Below, piece after piece: positions 42,230 to 52,485 of a DNA stretch of 64,000 bases; position 1 is the stretch's first letter, and the number at the start of each line of letters is the position of its first letter. Source of the stretch: Candidatus Melainabacteria bacterium (GTDB lineage: Bacteria > Cyanobacteriota > Vampirovibrionia > Gastranaerophilales > Gastranaerophilaceae). The stretch spans positions 1,116,001-1,180,000 of the forward strand of contig CP091731.1 of NCBI GenBank assembly GCA_022009935.1. Direction: 5' to 3'. The notes beneath the pieces were generated by a model, which was not told the origin of the DNA, did no database searches, and saw only the letters and a list, made by a program, of their open reading frames with translations. A program made the translations under genes and the position numbers.

Positions 42230-43185
42230 TAAGTTTCAGAGAAAAAATCCGCATTGGCGGATGAGGTAAAAATTGAAAATTGAATACTTATATGACGGAC
42301 AGGGGAAAATCAACCAAAAGCCAATCCACATTGGGGGATAAAAACAAATTGTTGAACATGCGATAGCTAGTTATATAAAAAATACGCTTGTTGCGGCGAA
42401 ACTAGGCTTGTTTTATGTTTTGCGCCAAAACATTTTGTTTCGCCAGAGTTATTATATGCCAGGGGCTAAAGCCCCTGGCAACCCTGTGGAATTGTATATT
42501 AAATGTGTTGAGCTTCCCCCTGCATAAATAAAACACCGCCGTGGCTAGCCAAATTTTGACTAGTGCGCCGTGTGTGCGTCAGCACACCCAGCACGTAAGT
42601 TCGCAGCAATCCGCTGTCTTGGATTTGCTCCAAGCTCACAGAGCCGTGCCTATGTGCGCTGCACAAGCCGGCACGGTCTGTTCGCTATCCGGATTCGCTT
42701 CGCTCCATCCGTACGCAAATCCGCTGGAGTGTAGCCTTGAAAAGGCGAAACGGAATGCAAGGATTACAAGTTGTCAATAATTTGGAACGATGAAGTGAAG
42801 ACAGCATGTCTTGGATTACGTCGGGTTCGGAACTATGCAACTTCGTTTCACAATTTTTACAAAATTGTTCCACTCCGTTCAGTTCCTCACAATCAGGCGA
42901 AGCCAACGACGAATCCGCTGCCTCCGGCGGAAAAAGCGCAAAAAATGTTGAGCAAAAAGCGTTAATTGGACTTCAACGCCATAATCAACCAAAAGCTAAT
43001 CCACGTTGGGAAACAAAGTCAATGTATTAAACACGCGATAGCCCGTTATATAAAACTAAAACAAAAAACGTGAAGAAAAAAGTTTCAATTGAACTTGATT
43101 AATAAAATTAGTAAAGTCAACCCACGTTGGGGAATGAAATCTAAAATCGAACGCGCGGTAGCCCGTTATATAAAACCTAGTTTCG
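42230..43185 (+). repeat. Repeat block between flgF and flgG
   Basis: Fills the whole gap. Begins with AATCCGCATTGGCGGATGA just after the flgF stop; includes the module with GGCGAAACTAGGC and TTTGTTTCGCCAG, the palindrome at 42458-42479 (GGGGC/GCCCC core), TTGACTAGTGCGCCGTGTGT, and two copies of the ACTTCAACGCCATAATC ... TAGCCCGTTATATAAAA module, the last ending about 70 bases before flgG. Confidence 0.8.
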
Positions 43186-43245
43186 TCACAACCAACGAAA
43201 AATAAAAAAACAATAATATAAAAACGAAAGGTAAAATAATAAAAT

Positions 43246-44028
43246 ATGCTAAGATCACTAACAACAGCAGCAACAGGTATGATAGCACAACAAAACAACT
43301 TGGACATTGTTGCCAATAACGTTGCAAACGTCAACACAACAGGTTTCAAAAAGTTCGTGCTGAGTTTCAAGATTTGCTTTCAACTGCTCAAAAAACTCCC
43401 GGAGCAATGCTTACACAGGGAACATATCAACCGGTTGGTGTTGAAATAGGTTTGGGGGTAAAACGGCAGCTACAACAAGAGTATTCACCCCTGGAGTTAT
43501 TCAAAGCACCGGCAATCAAACGGATGTTGCTATTGAAGGTGAGGGATTTTTCCAAATAGTAAGAACTGATGGCACAATCGCATACACTCGTGACGGTTCA
43601 TTCAAAATAGATGCCCAAGGGCAATTCTGCACAGCAGACGGGCTTCTTATTCAACCGCAAATAACAATCCCTCAAAACTATAACGAAATAACAATAACAC
43701 CAGACGGCAATGTTTGCGTAAAACAAGGTAACGAAAATGAACAAACAATTGTCGGACAAATACAACTTGTAAAGTTTCAAAACCCGTCAGGGCTTTTGTC
43801 AATCGGCCATAACCTTTTGTTGAAACACCTGCTTCAGGAACTCCAATTGCAGGAACTCCCGGAGAAGATGGACTAGGCTCTTTGCAACAAACTTATTTGG
43901 AAGGCTCAAATGTGCAAATTGTTGAAGAACTTATCAATTTGATTAAAGCTGAACGTGCTTTTGAGTCAAATTCCAAGGTCATTACAGCTTCAAGCGACAT
44001 CCTTCAACAAACAAATCAAATTGTCTAA
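43246..44028 (+). CDS. flgG: Flagellar distal rod protein FlgG
   Basis: About 261 residues, normal. MLRSLTTAATGMIAQQNNLD and NNVANVNTTGFKK, DVAIEGEGFFQIVRTDG, YTRDGSFKIDAQGQF, C-terminal YLEGSNVQIVEELINLIKAE then RAFESNSKVI: the FlgG signature. Frames break near 43350, 43463 and 43815. Starts about 70 bases after the last unit of the repeat block, behind an AAAGG ribosome site. Confidence 0.95.
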
Positions 44029-44072
44029 ATTTAATTTAATTTAATTTAATTTAAATATTAAGGATAAAATTT

Positions 44073-44811
44073 ATGGGGAAAGGGTTTATAAAAAAGTTAA
44101 ATACACTAAATATAACATTTTTAATGATGTTAAGTTTTGCTTTATCTTTAAATACCTCATTTGCAAACACATTGACCGTTGATGATATTGAAAAACAAGT
44201 GGTATCAAGTGTTGTAAGAGAATTAAATGCAAAGGGATATGAAGATGTCACCGTTGGCGTGTTAAATATGCCAATCCTGTCACTATATAGTAAAAATGGC
44301 ACATTCAAAGTAGTTGTGTCAAAAGGCAACAACGGGCTAAATCAAAGGGAATTCAGACAGGTTAGAATACTAAAAAACGGAATGCCTGTTAAAACTTTTT
44401 GGGGTACCGCTTGAGATTAAGGCATATAAATATGTCCTTTGTGCAAACGATACAATAACAAAAGAAAGCCCCATAAGCTATAATAATGTATACATTAAGC
44501 GCGTTAATGTGAGCAAATTTCAGGATAATGTGCTTGATAAAAAAAGTTTGAGCGGTGATATAATAGCCAACAAAATGTTTCGCAAAGATGAGATTATTGA
44601 TAAACGTTTTGTAAAGTATAAGCCTGATGTTTCAAAAATGATAAAATAGAAGTAGTTTTCAAAAACTCAAACGGACTTTTTTATATCTGTTGATGCAATT
44701 GCTTTAACAAATGGAAACATAGGCGATTTGGTCAATGTAAAAAATATAGTATACAATAAAATTTATACGGGGAAAGTGGTAAGTAAAAATAGGGTACAAA
44801 TTGAGATATAG
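44073..44811 (+). CDS. flgA: Flagellar P-ring assembly chaperone FlgA
   Basis: Periplasmic chaperone for the P ring. About 246 residues: signal peptide (ITFLMMLSFALSLNTSFA), VDDIEKQVVSSVVREL, then a SAF domain with ANKMFRKDEIIDKRF and the C-terminal NGNIGDLVNVKN and GKVVSKNRVQIEI. Frames break near 44402, 44652 and 44675. Directly upstream of the ring genes it serves. Confidence 0.88.
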
Positions 44812-44815
44812 TCTA

Positions 44816-45461
44816 ATGAAAAGAATAAAAAAGAAATCAAAACATCATATCAGCAATAATTCTAACATTTTTAGTAATGAATTTTGGAATAATGGCGAAA
44901 AAGTGAGTCTTTGTATTATATGCAGGCGAGTCAAACAGGTGGGTATTCTGAGCCAAAATCGTTGTATGGTTCAGTTCGAGCAAGGTCATTGGGAGATTTG
45001 CTTACAATCGCTTTGGATGAAAGTGTAACATCTTCGGATAGTTTGCAGTTTTCATCATCTCGTGATTCAACAACCGTTGACAATTTTACAAATTTAATAA
45101 ATCGACTTTTGCCGGGGGAAAATTTTAAACAATAGTATAAATAATTATGGCGGTTCAAACGATGTGTCAAGCAACACAACAACAGCAAGGGCATTGAATT
45201 TCAAAAATAATGTAGCCGTTCAGGTTGTGCAGGTAATGCCAAACGGTAACCTTGTTGTCCAGGGTAAAAAACAATAATGAGTGCAAATGAGCGTATGGAT
45301 TTGCTTGTAAGTGGAATAGTTGACCCACGTTGGATAAGCAATGCAGGTGTTGTGAGTTCAAAAATGTTGCAAACTTACAGTTTGCAATGTCATCACAGGG
45401 CTCAACTTCTCGTGGTGGCAACGAGGGTATTATAAACCGTGCAATACGTTATTTGTTCTAG
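44816..45461 (+). CDS. flgH: Flagellar L-ring protein FlgH
   Basis: Outer-membrane ring. About 214 residues: signal segment (IISAIILTFLVMNFGIMA) without a clear lipobox Cys, SVRARSLGDLLTIALDESV, NGNLVVQGKK and MDLLVSGIVDPRWISNAGV. Frames break near 44843, 44902, 45125, 45270 and 45365. Its presence implies an outer membrane. The lack of a lipobox is unusual for FlgH but may reflect the error-prone 5' end. Confidence 0.88.
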
Positions 45462-45519
45462 TTATTTAATTTATAGCTTCAAGGCTTAAAGCAAGGAAGT
45501 ATATAAAAAAGGGAAAAAG

Positions 45520-46631
45520 ATGAAAAAACTAATAATCATATCATTAATAGCATTCAGCATACTAGTAACAAACCAAGCAGGTTTATATGTTGAAAGTGCA
45601 ACTGTTCGTATAAAAAGATGTTGCACATGTTCAAGGTGTCCGTGACAATCAGTTGGTGGGTTATGGTGTTGTTGTTGGGCTTCAAGGAACAGGTGACAAT
45701 TCACGTTCGACCCAAATAACAAACCAGTTAATGTTGCAAAACTTAGGCACGGTGATTGAACAATCAAACTATATCCAAAAGGTTCATCCGCAGCAGTAAT
45801 GGTTACAGCGACAGTTGGTCCTTTTGCAAAAAACGGTGATAAAATAGACTTGACGGTTTCAACAATGGCAGATGCAAAAAGCTTGGAAGGTGGTGTTCTT
45901 GTGATGACCCAACTTCGTGCACCAAATGGTGAAGTTATAGCAACGGGTCAGGAATCTGTTTCAGTAGGTGGCACATCAGCACAAGCAAACGGTACAAGCA
46001 AACGCACATCAATTACAACAACAGGTCGTGTGCCAAATGGTGGGATTGTTGAACGTGAAATTTGCACACAAATTGGCGACGACACAAGCGTAACTTTGAC
46101 ATTAAATAAAACAGACTACACACTAACTGCTCGTATCGCACAAACAGTAAGTGAGCTTATTGCCCCTGCTCGTGCCGTTGATGGAAGCAGTATAAAGATT
46201 ACGGTTCCACCAAAATTCCAAAATAATCGAGTAGGTTTTTGTCTATTATTGAAAACTTACGCGTTAATCCGTCGACTGAACGCGCCAAGGTAGTGGTGAA
46301 CGAACGTACAGGCACAATTGTTATCGGCAATGAGGTAAAATTGATGCCGGCAGCCATTGCACACGGCGGAATAACAGTATCTATATCAACTTTAAACGAA
46401 GCAATTCAGCCAAACCCTTTTACCATGGGTGGAAGTGCAGTCGGTGTTTCAAATTCCGAAATAGATATCGATGAACAAGGCGGAAATTTGGTTGAGATAA
46501 AAGCAAATTCAACGTTAAATGACCTTGTTAAAGCACTAAATGCAATTGGAGTAAAACCAATAGACTTAATATCTATACTTCAAGCTTTGAAAGAAGCAGG
46601 CTCATTAAAAGCGGATATTGAGATAATATAA
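45520..46631 (+). CDS. flgI: Flagellar P-ring protein FlgI
   Basis: Periplasmic ring around the rod. About 370 residues: signal peptide (MKKLIIISLIAFSILVTNQA), VQGVRDNQLVGYGVVVGLQG, TGDNSRSTQITNQLMLQNLG, VMVTATVGPFAKNGDKIDLT, ARAVDGSSIKITVP, VVVNERTGTIVIGNEVKLMP and C-terminal VKPIDLISILQALKEAGSL. Frames break near 45620, 45778 and 46232. The next repeat block starts right after the stop. Confidence 0.95.
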
Positions 46632-46639
46632 AAATAAAC

Positions 46640-47812
46640 AATCAGTCCGCACCGGCGGATGTAGAAAATTTGAAAATTAAATAGAATGTTTCTTTCTACA
46701 GGCGGTAAAAAGCCGGAGCCGACAAGCCCAAATGGCGACAGACGAGGTTCTGTGAGTGAGAAAGAAATCCAAGACAGCCAACGACGAATCCGCAGCCTGT
46801 TATATAAAAACCATGGCAACCCTGTGAATTGTACATTAAATGTGTTGAACTTCCCCCTGCAAGTAATAATATCCGCCGTAGGAAAGCCAAATTTTGACTA
46901 GTGCGCCGTGTGTGCGTCAGCACACCCAGCACGTAAGTTCGCAGCAATCCGCTGAAGTGTAGCCTTGAAAAGGCGAAACGGAATGCAAGGATTGCAAGTT
47001 GTCAATAATTTGGAACTATGAAATGAGGGCAGATTCCACAGGCGGAAAAATGATGTTTCGTAAAAGCGTTAATTGAACTTCAACGCTATAATCAACCAAA
47101 AAGTCAATCCACGTTGGGGGGAAAGAAGCAAAATCGTTGAACGCGCGGTCGCCCGTTATATAAAAACACGCTGGTTGGGGCGAAACTAGGCATGATTTAA
47201 GATTTTTGCAACAATCATTTGTTTCGCCAGAATGAGTTTATGCAAGGGGCTAAAGCCCCCTTGCAACGCTATAAAATCTTCATTCAATTGCTTGGCTCCG
47301 TTTTTTTCCACATTTTTAGTTGTGGATGCGCCACGGAGTCGACAAGCTCAAATGGCGACAGACGAGGTTCTGTGAGTGAGAAAGAAATCCAAGACAGCCA
47401 ACGACGAATCCGCAACCTGTCATATAAAAACTAGAACAAAAAAATTGTTCGATTATTTATCTAGTAATAGCAATAAATGCAACCCATATGCAGGCACGAA
47501 CAATTATCACTTAGTGAAACATTGTCAGGCAGCCGTCTGTTTGAGCACGAAGTGCGAGTTAAGGCTGCTTAGGTTGAACTTAGTGAGAATGTGAGTGACA
47601 AATCGGGTTGCGGTTTTGGTTACTTTTTTCCACAAAAAGTAACCCCGTCCGGAGGACTTAAAATATATAATTAACGTTTTTGTATGAATACAAACAAAAT
47701 AATTAAAAGCGTTAATTGAACTTCAACGCCATAATCAATCAAAAATCAATCCACGTTGGGGGAAAGAAGCAAAATCGTTGAACGCGCGGTCGCCCGTTAT
47801 ATAAAACTAAAA
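46640..47812 (+). repeat. Repeat block between flgI and flgJ
   Basis: Fills the gap. Starts with CAGTCCGCACCGGCGGATGT after the flgI stop. Contains GACGAGGTTCTGTGAG twice (46740, 47360), TTGACTAGTGCGCCGTGTGT, the GGGGCGAAACTAGGCATGAT module with its GTTTCGCCAG partner, the palindrome at 47242-47264, and two ACTTCAACGC ... CGCCCGTTATATAAAA modules. The last one (TTGAAC 47778-47783, TATAAA 47800-47805) ends just before the flgJ ribosome site. No credible gene. Confidence 0.8.
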
Positions 47813-47836
47813 CAAAAAAATAAAAAAGGAAAAAAT

Positions 47837-48196
47837 ATGACCAATATTACTACACAAATATCACTAACAAATCATTCCGTGAGCATGGAAAATGCTGCGG
47901 TTGATGAAATATCAAAACTCAAATCACAAAAAGAGCAACTGAAAAAAGTCAGCCAAGAATTTGAAAGTTTATTCATTTCAAAAATGTTAGAAGTTATGGA
48001 TAAAACTGTCGAACGCGACGAAGGTTCTTTTGGGCTAGGCGGTGGCGACTATTTAAAGAATTTTAAATCTTACTTCCATATGGAACTTGGACGTGAGATG
48101 GCTTCAAATGACAGGACAAGTTTTGGATTTGCAAAACAAATCTATCAACAAATGGAAAAATTTGTGCAAGATGATAAAAATGGGGAAATTATTTAA
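47837..48196 (+). CDS. flgJ: Rod-binding protein FlgJ (N-terminal domain only)
   Basis: 120 residues, intact. Rod cap/scaffold: KKVSQEFESLFISKMLEVMD, FGLGGGDYLKNFKSYFHMEL, GREMASNDRTSFGFAKQIYQ. Lacks the muramidase domain of enterobacterial FlgJ; the SLT protein at 40723 probably supplies that activity. ATG 47837 has AAAGGA upstream; the longer upstream open frame lies in repeat sequence and is not used. Confidence 0.88.
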   Translation: MTNITTQISLTNHSVSMENAAVDEISKLKSQKEQLKKVSQEFESLFISKMLEVMDKTVERDEGSFGLGGGDYLKNFKSYFHMELGREMASNDRTSFGFAKQIYQQMEKFVQDDKNGEII

Positions 48197-48216
48197 AATT
48201 AAAGGGGATAAAAAAT

Positions 48217-48500
48217 ATGGGTATTCAATCGGTTCAAAATAATCAAGGTGTAAACCTCTTACAGTATTTAAATGCAAAAAATGCATTTCAAAATATAAAT
48301 ACAGAGAAAAAAAACAATGATGATGATATAAATCTTAACAAAAAGTTGAAAATACTTTTGATGACAAAAATATGGTTTCGAAAATTAATACACAAGAAGT
48401 CAAAAACTATGCTACACAAATGAATGAAACTTTAACTGATGATGATATTAAATATGGTCTTGTATATGGAAGAAGCGTTATTGCTGATTATATCGCGTAA
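48217..48500 (+). CDS. flgM: FlgM-like anti-sigma-28 factor, tentative
   Basis: About 94 residues. Asn/Lys-rich, disordered N-terminal half (MGIQSVQNNQGVNLLQYLNA), then VKNYATQMNETLTDDDIKYG and GRSVIADYIA, which fits the two C-terminal helices of FlgM in pattern only. Position between flgJ and flgN supports the call. One frame break near 48348. FlgM normally holds sigma-28 until the hook is complete and is then exported. Alternative: an unrelated small flagellar protein. Confidence 0.45.
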
Positions 48501-48521
48501 GAAGAAACGAAAGTGATATCT

Positions 48522-49019
48522 ATGATAGAAAAATTAAATGAAATAAATGATATAATTCAAAAACAAATAGATGTTTATAAAAATATTAAAGATTTGTATA
48601 ATGATAAACGCAATATCCTTATTGCGGAGGATTTAACTTTGCTTGAAAAAGTAGATAATGAAATTAGGACAAGAGCAAACGAAATCAATAATTATGAAAG
48701 TAAAAGAAAAAGTTTGTGTATTGACTTGGGGTTAAATGAAAATAGTGGTTTAAGTGAGGTAGTAAACTATGCAACAAAAAATAATTATGATGCACAAAAT
48801 TTTATAAATATGCAAAAAATAATAAATAATCTTGTAGGTGAAATAAAAGAACTTGATAAAATAAACCGTGCATTGCTTGTCAAAACAAGTGAAATTATAG
48901 ATAGCACAATAAAAATAATAACAAACAATGCATTTATAAATACCTGTGAATATAATAATACCGGTAAGAAAATAGAGAATAGCGGTATTGAATTATCATC
49001 AATAATTGAAGAAGGGTAA
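48522..49019 (+). CDS. flgN: Flagellar export chaperone FlgN
   Basis: 165 residues, intact, almost all helix. Chaperone for the hook-filament junction proteins FlgK and FlgL. MIEKLNEINDIIQKQIDVYK, LEKVDNEIRTRANEINNYES and ELDKINRALLVKTSEIIDST match the family in pattern and size. ATG 48522 preferred over GTG 48513. flgK and flgL follow after a repeat block. Confidence 0.8.
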   Translation: MIEKLNEINDIIQKQIDVYKNIKDLYNDKRNILIAEDLTLLEKVDNEIRTRANEINNYESKRKSLCIDLGLNENSGLSEVVNYATKNNYDAQNFINMQKIINNLVGEIKELDKINRALLVKTSEIIDSTIKIITNNAFINTCEYNNTGKKIENSGIELSSIIEEG

Positions 49020-49029
49020 AAAATAAGTC

Positions 49030-49940
49030 TTTCGCATTGGCGAACAGATGAAGAATTTTGAAAATTTAATACTTATATGAAGGATAGGGGGAATGAACCA
49101 AAAGCCAATCCACGTTGGGGGGAAGAAGCAAAATCGTTGAACGCGCGGTAGCCCGTTATATAAAAAGCACGCTGGTTGGGGCGAAACTAGGCATGATTTA
49201 AGATTTTTGCAATAATCATTTGTTTCGCCAGAATGAGTTTATGCAAGGGGCTTTAGCCCCTTGCAACCCTATAAAATCTTCATTCAATTGCTTGGCTCCG
49301 TTTTCTTCCACATTTTTAATTGTGGATGTGCCACGGAGCCGACAAGTCCAAAAGGGCAATAGACGAGGTTCTGTGAGCGAGAAAGAAATCCAAGACGGTC
49401 AACGACGAATCCGCAGCCCGTCATATAAAAAGCACGCTGGTTGGGGGCGAAACTAGGCATGATTTAAGAGTTTTGCAACAATCATTTGTTTCGCCAGAAT
49501 GAGTTTATGCAAGGGGCTAAAGCCCCTTGCAACCCTATAAAATCTTCATTCAATTGCTTGGCTCCGTTTTTTTCCACATTTTTAGTTGTGGATGCGCCAC
49601 GGAGCCGACAAGTCCAAAGGGCGATAGACGAGATTCTGTGAGCTAGAAAGAAATCCAAGACAGCCAACGACGAATCCGCAGCCCGTTATATAAAAACCTA
49701 AAACAAAAAATGTTTCACAAAAAGCATTAATTGAACTTCAACGCTATAATCAATCAAAAATCAATCCACATTGGTGGATGTCCACATCAATTATCACGCG
49801 GTAGCCTGTCATATAAAAACCTAAAACAAAAAATGTTTCACAAAAAGCATTAATTGAACTTCAACGCCATAATCAATCAAAAATCAATCCACATTGGTGG
49901 ATGTCCACATCAATTATCACGCGGTAGCCCGTCATATAAA
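49030..49940 (+). repeat. Repeat block between flgN and flgK
   Basis: Starts with CTTTCGCATTGGCGAACAGA after the flgN stop. Two copies of a ~290-bp composite (49160-49440 and 49430-49695): GGGGCGAAACTAGGCATGAT, GTTTCGCCAGAATGAG, palindromes at 49243-49264 and 49509-49530, CTTGGCTCCGTTTT with CACGGAGCCGACAAG, and CAACGACGAATCCGCAGCCCG. Then two tandem 123-bp ACTTCAACGC modules (49697-49819, 49820-49940), the last ending about 20 bases before flgK. Confidence 0.85.
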
Positions 49941-49962
49941 ATAATAAAAAAGGAAATAAAAA

Positions 49963-51505
49963 ATGTCATTATCGGCAAGTATGAATATAGGACTTGGAGC
50001 TTTAAACGTAAACCAAGCAGCCATAAATGTTGTATCAAACAACATAGCAAACATGAATACCCAAGGGTATTCAAAACAGCGTGCTGAATTAGAAAACCTT
50101 AAAGGTTATAGTGCAATAGCAAATTCAGCAGGCAAAAGCAACTATATTGGCAATGGTGTAACAATCGCCAAAATATCTTCATACCGTGATATATATATGG
50201 ATAGAAATTTTCGTACCGAAAATTCACAATATAAGCTCAACGAAACCTCATACGAATATGCAAGCAATATTGAAACTATAATGAACGAGTATAAAGATGG
50301 TGGAATAAAAAATGCGTTGGAAAAAATTTTATGATGCAGCGCAAAGTCTTGCTTCTGACCCTTCGAATAGCGTTTATCGCACAAACTTTGCAACTCAGGC
50401 TCAAAATGTGGGTAAAATGTTTAACAGCTTACACTCAAGTCTAAGTGAAAAAAGAGCCGAAATTGTAGGCGATGTTAATGACCCCGGAAGCTTGGCTTCT
50501 TCAATGACAGGTGTTGCAGTGGATGAAGTCAATGAAAAGTTGCAATCTTTGGCTGATTTAAACTATAAAATAATCATCGCAGAAGCAAAAGGCAACGGCT
50601 CAGCCTCTTTGCGTGATGAAAGAAGTCGATTGCTTGATGAAATTTCAAGTAAAATACCAACAACCGTAACCGAAAATACCAATGGCACAGTTAATCTTTA
50701 TATTGGCGATATGCGTTTGGTTAAAGGTGCAAAACTTGAATGCACATTGGAAGCAACAGTTGGTGATGATGCCACACCAGCCGTTATAAATATTCTTGAT
50801 GACCAAGGAAATGTGAAATTTGCAAATGTGAATGATAAAATTGACGGCGGACAAATTGGTGCATATCTTAAGATGGGGTCAAGTGAGCCAAATACTCTTT
50901 CTTATGCAAATGTAATATCTCAATTAAACCAACTTGCTTCAGGCTTTGCAAATGATTTAAATTCTATTCAAAAATATACAAATGGCAATATGCAAGCCAT
51001 GAAAATAGAAGTTGATGCTGCAACGGGTGAGTTAAAACTAGCTCAAGCAACGGAAGATTTATTTGTGTCAAGCGATGGTAACCCGATTGATGCTTCAAAT
51101 ATTAAAATTAATGATGTAATTTTATCCAATCCAAATGAAATAGCTGCTGCGCGTGTTGATATAACTAATTATGACGAATTTGAAGTCGGCAACAGTGACA
51201 ATATAAAACTTATGATAGAAGCTCGTGACACTAATAATGCTGATTTGAATAATACAAGCGTGGATAAATTCTTGACTTCAATTGTTTCAAACATTGGAAC
51301 TAAAACAGCAAATATTAAATCAGATTATGAAGTAACTCAAAGCACAAAGACTGTTGTTGAAAATGAACGTCAAAATAAAATAGGTGTAAATTTGGATGAA
51401 GAGCTAATGGATTTAGTTAAATACCAAACAGGATATCAGGCAGCTTCAAGGATTTTTAATATTACATCGGAACTTATGATGACATTGGTTAATTTAGGAA
51501 AATAA
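49963..51505 (+). CDS. flgK: Hook-associated protein 1 FlgK
   Basis: First hook-filament junction protein, about 514 residues. N-terminal GLGALNVNQAAINVVSNNIA then NMNTQGYSKQRAEL; central VDEVNEKLQSLADLNYKI and RDERSRLLDEIS; C-terminal NLDEELMDLVKYQTGYQAAS then RIFNITSELM. One frame break near 50325 in an A run. AAAGGAAAT upstream of ATG 49963. Followed by flgL after 22 bases. Confidence 0.95.
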
Positions 51506-51527
51506 ACAAAAAGGAATAATTTTTAAT

Positions 51528-52454
51528 ATGCTAACAAGAGTTACAAATATAGGCCAAAATAATAACACGATAAATCGTCTTACGCTATCACAAAATAAAT
51601 TTCTTGAGTTGCAAAACCAATTGATGAGTGGAGAATCTGTTTCAAAACCCTCTGATGATGCATTAAACACCGGAAAAATTTTGAGTTTGAGCCGTCAATT
51701 GAACGACATTGTTACATATCGTCGGAATATATCATCAGCAAAAGGTGAAATAGAAACAACAGAAGGTGTTTTATCGGAATTGACAGACAAATTACTTCGC
51801 GGAAAAGACTTGGCTATCCTTGCATCAAATGAGATAAATAGTGAGGAAAGTTTAATTGCAATAAAAAATGAAGCAAGTGAGATATTGGAAACCGTTAAAA
51901 ACTTTGCCAATACGAAATATAACGGAAACTATATTTTTTCAGGTCAAAACACCCAAACGCTAACCTATTCAACGGATGATGACGGCAATATAACATATCA
52001 AGGTACAAATACCGGCGATTACAAGCGTGAAGTAAAAATCTCTGACACAATCGAGGTTACTGTGAATGTGGACTCGGAACCCATATTCGGAAGTTATGAT
52101 GCGAATGCAAATTCAGGTGATGGTGCTTTGGGAACATTGGGCAAATTTGTTGCCTTCCTAGAAGAAGACCCGCCAAATACAGAAGAAATTCGTAAATTGA
52201 TTGACCAGTTTGAAACATATTCAAATGAGTCTACAAAAGCTCGCACTTTCTTAGGAACGCAAGCACAAATGCTTGATGTGCAAACATCAAGCTTTGAAAC
52301 AAATGAAGTAACTCTTTCCGAACAAAAATCTAACTTGACCGAAGTTGACCTTGTTTCTGCAATATCAAATCTTATTTCACAACAATATGCACTTCAAGCC
52401 TCAATGCAAGCGGCTTCAAGCATACAAATGCCTTCACTGTTAAACTATATGTAA
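51528..52454 (+). CDS. flgL: Hook-associated protein 3 FlgL
   Basis: Second junction protein, 308 residues, intact. Flagellin-like termini: LTLSQNKFLELQNQLMSGES, VSKPSDDALNTGKILSLSRQ, and C-terminal VDLVSAISNLISQQYALQAS. Middle holds NTKYNGNYIFSGQNT. RBS AAGGAAT. Last structural flagellar gene of the run; a flagellin modification gene follows. Confidence 0.95.
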   Translation: MLTRVTNIGQNNNTINRLTLSQNKFLELQNQLMSGESVSKPSDDALNTGKILSLSRQLNDIVTYRRNISSAKGEIETTEGVLSELTDKLLRGKDLAILASNEINSEESLIAIKNEASEILETVKNFANTKYNGNYIFSGQNTQTLTYSTDDDGNITYQGTNTGDYKREVKISDTIEVTVNVDSEPIFGSYDANANSGDGALGTLGKFVAFLEEDPPNTEEIRKLIDQFETYSNESTKARTFLGTQAQMLDVQTSSFETNEVTLSEQKSNLTEVDLVSAISNLISQQYALQASMQAASSIQMPSLLNYM

Positions 52455-52485
52455 AAATGTATTTTAGTTTACGAAAGATAATACA

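Noticed and set aside
42541..43030. Coding genes in the flgF-flgG gap
   Set aside because: The short open frames fall in modules that recur elsewhere in other frames and orientations.
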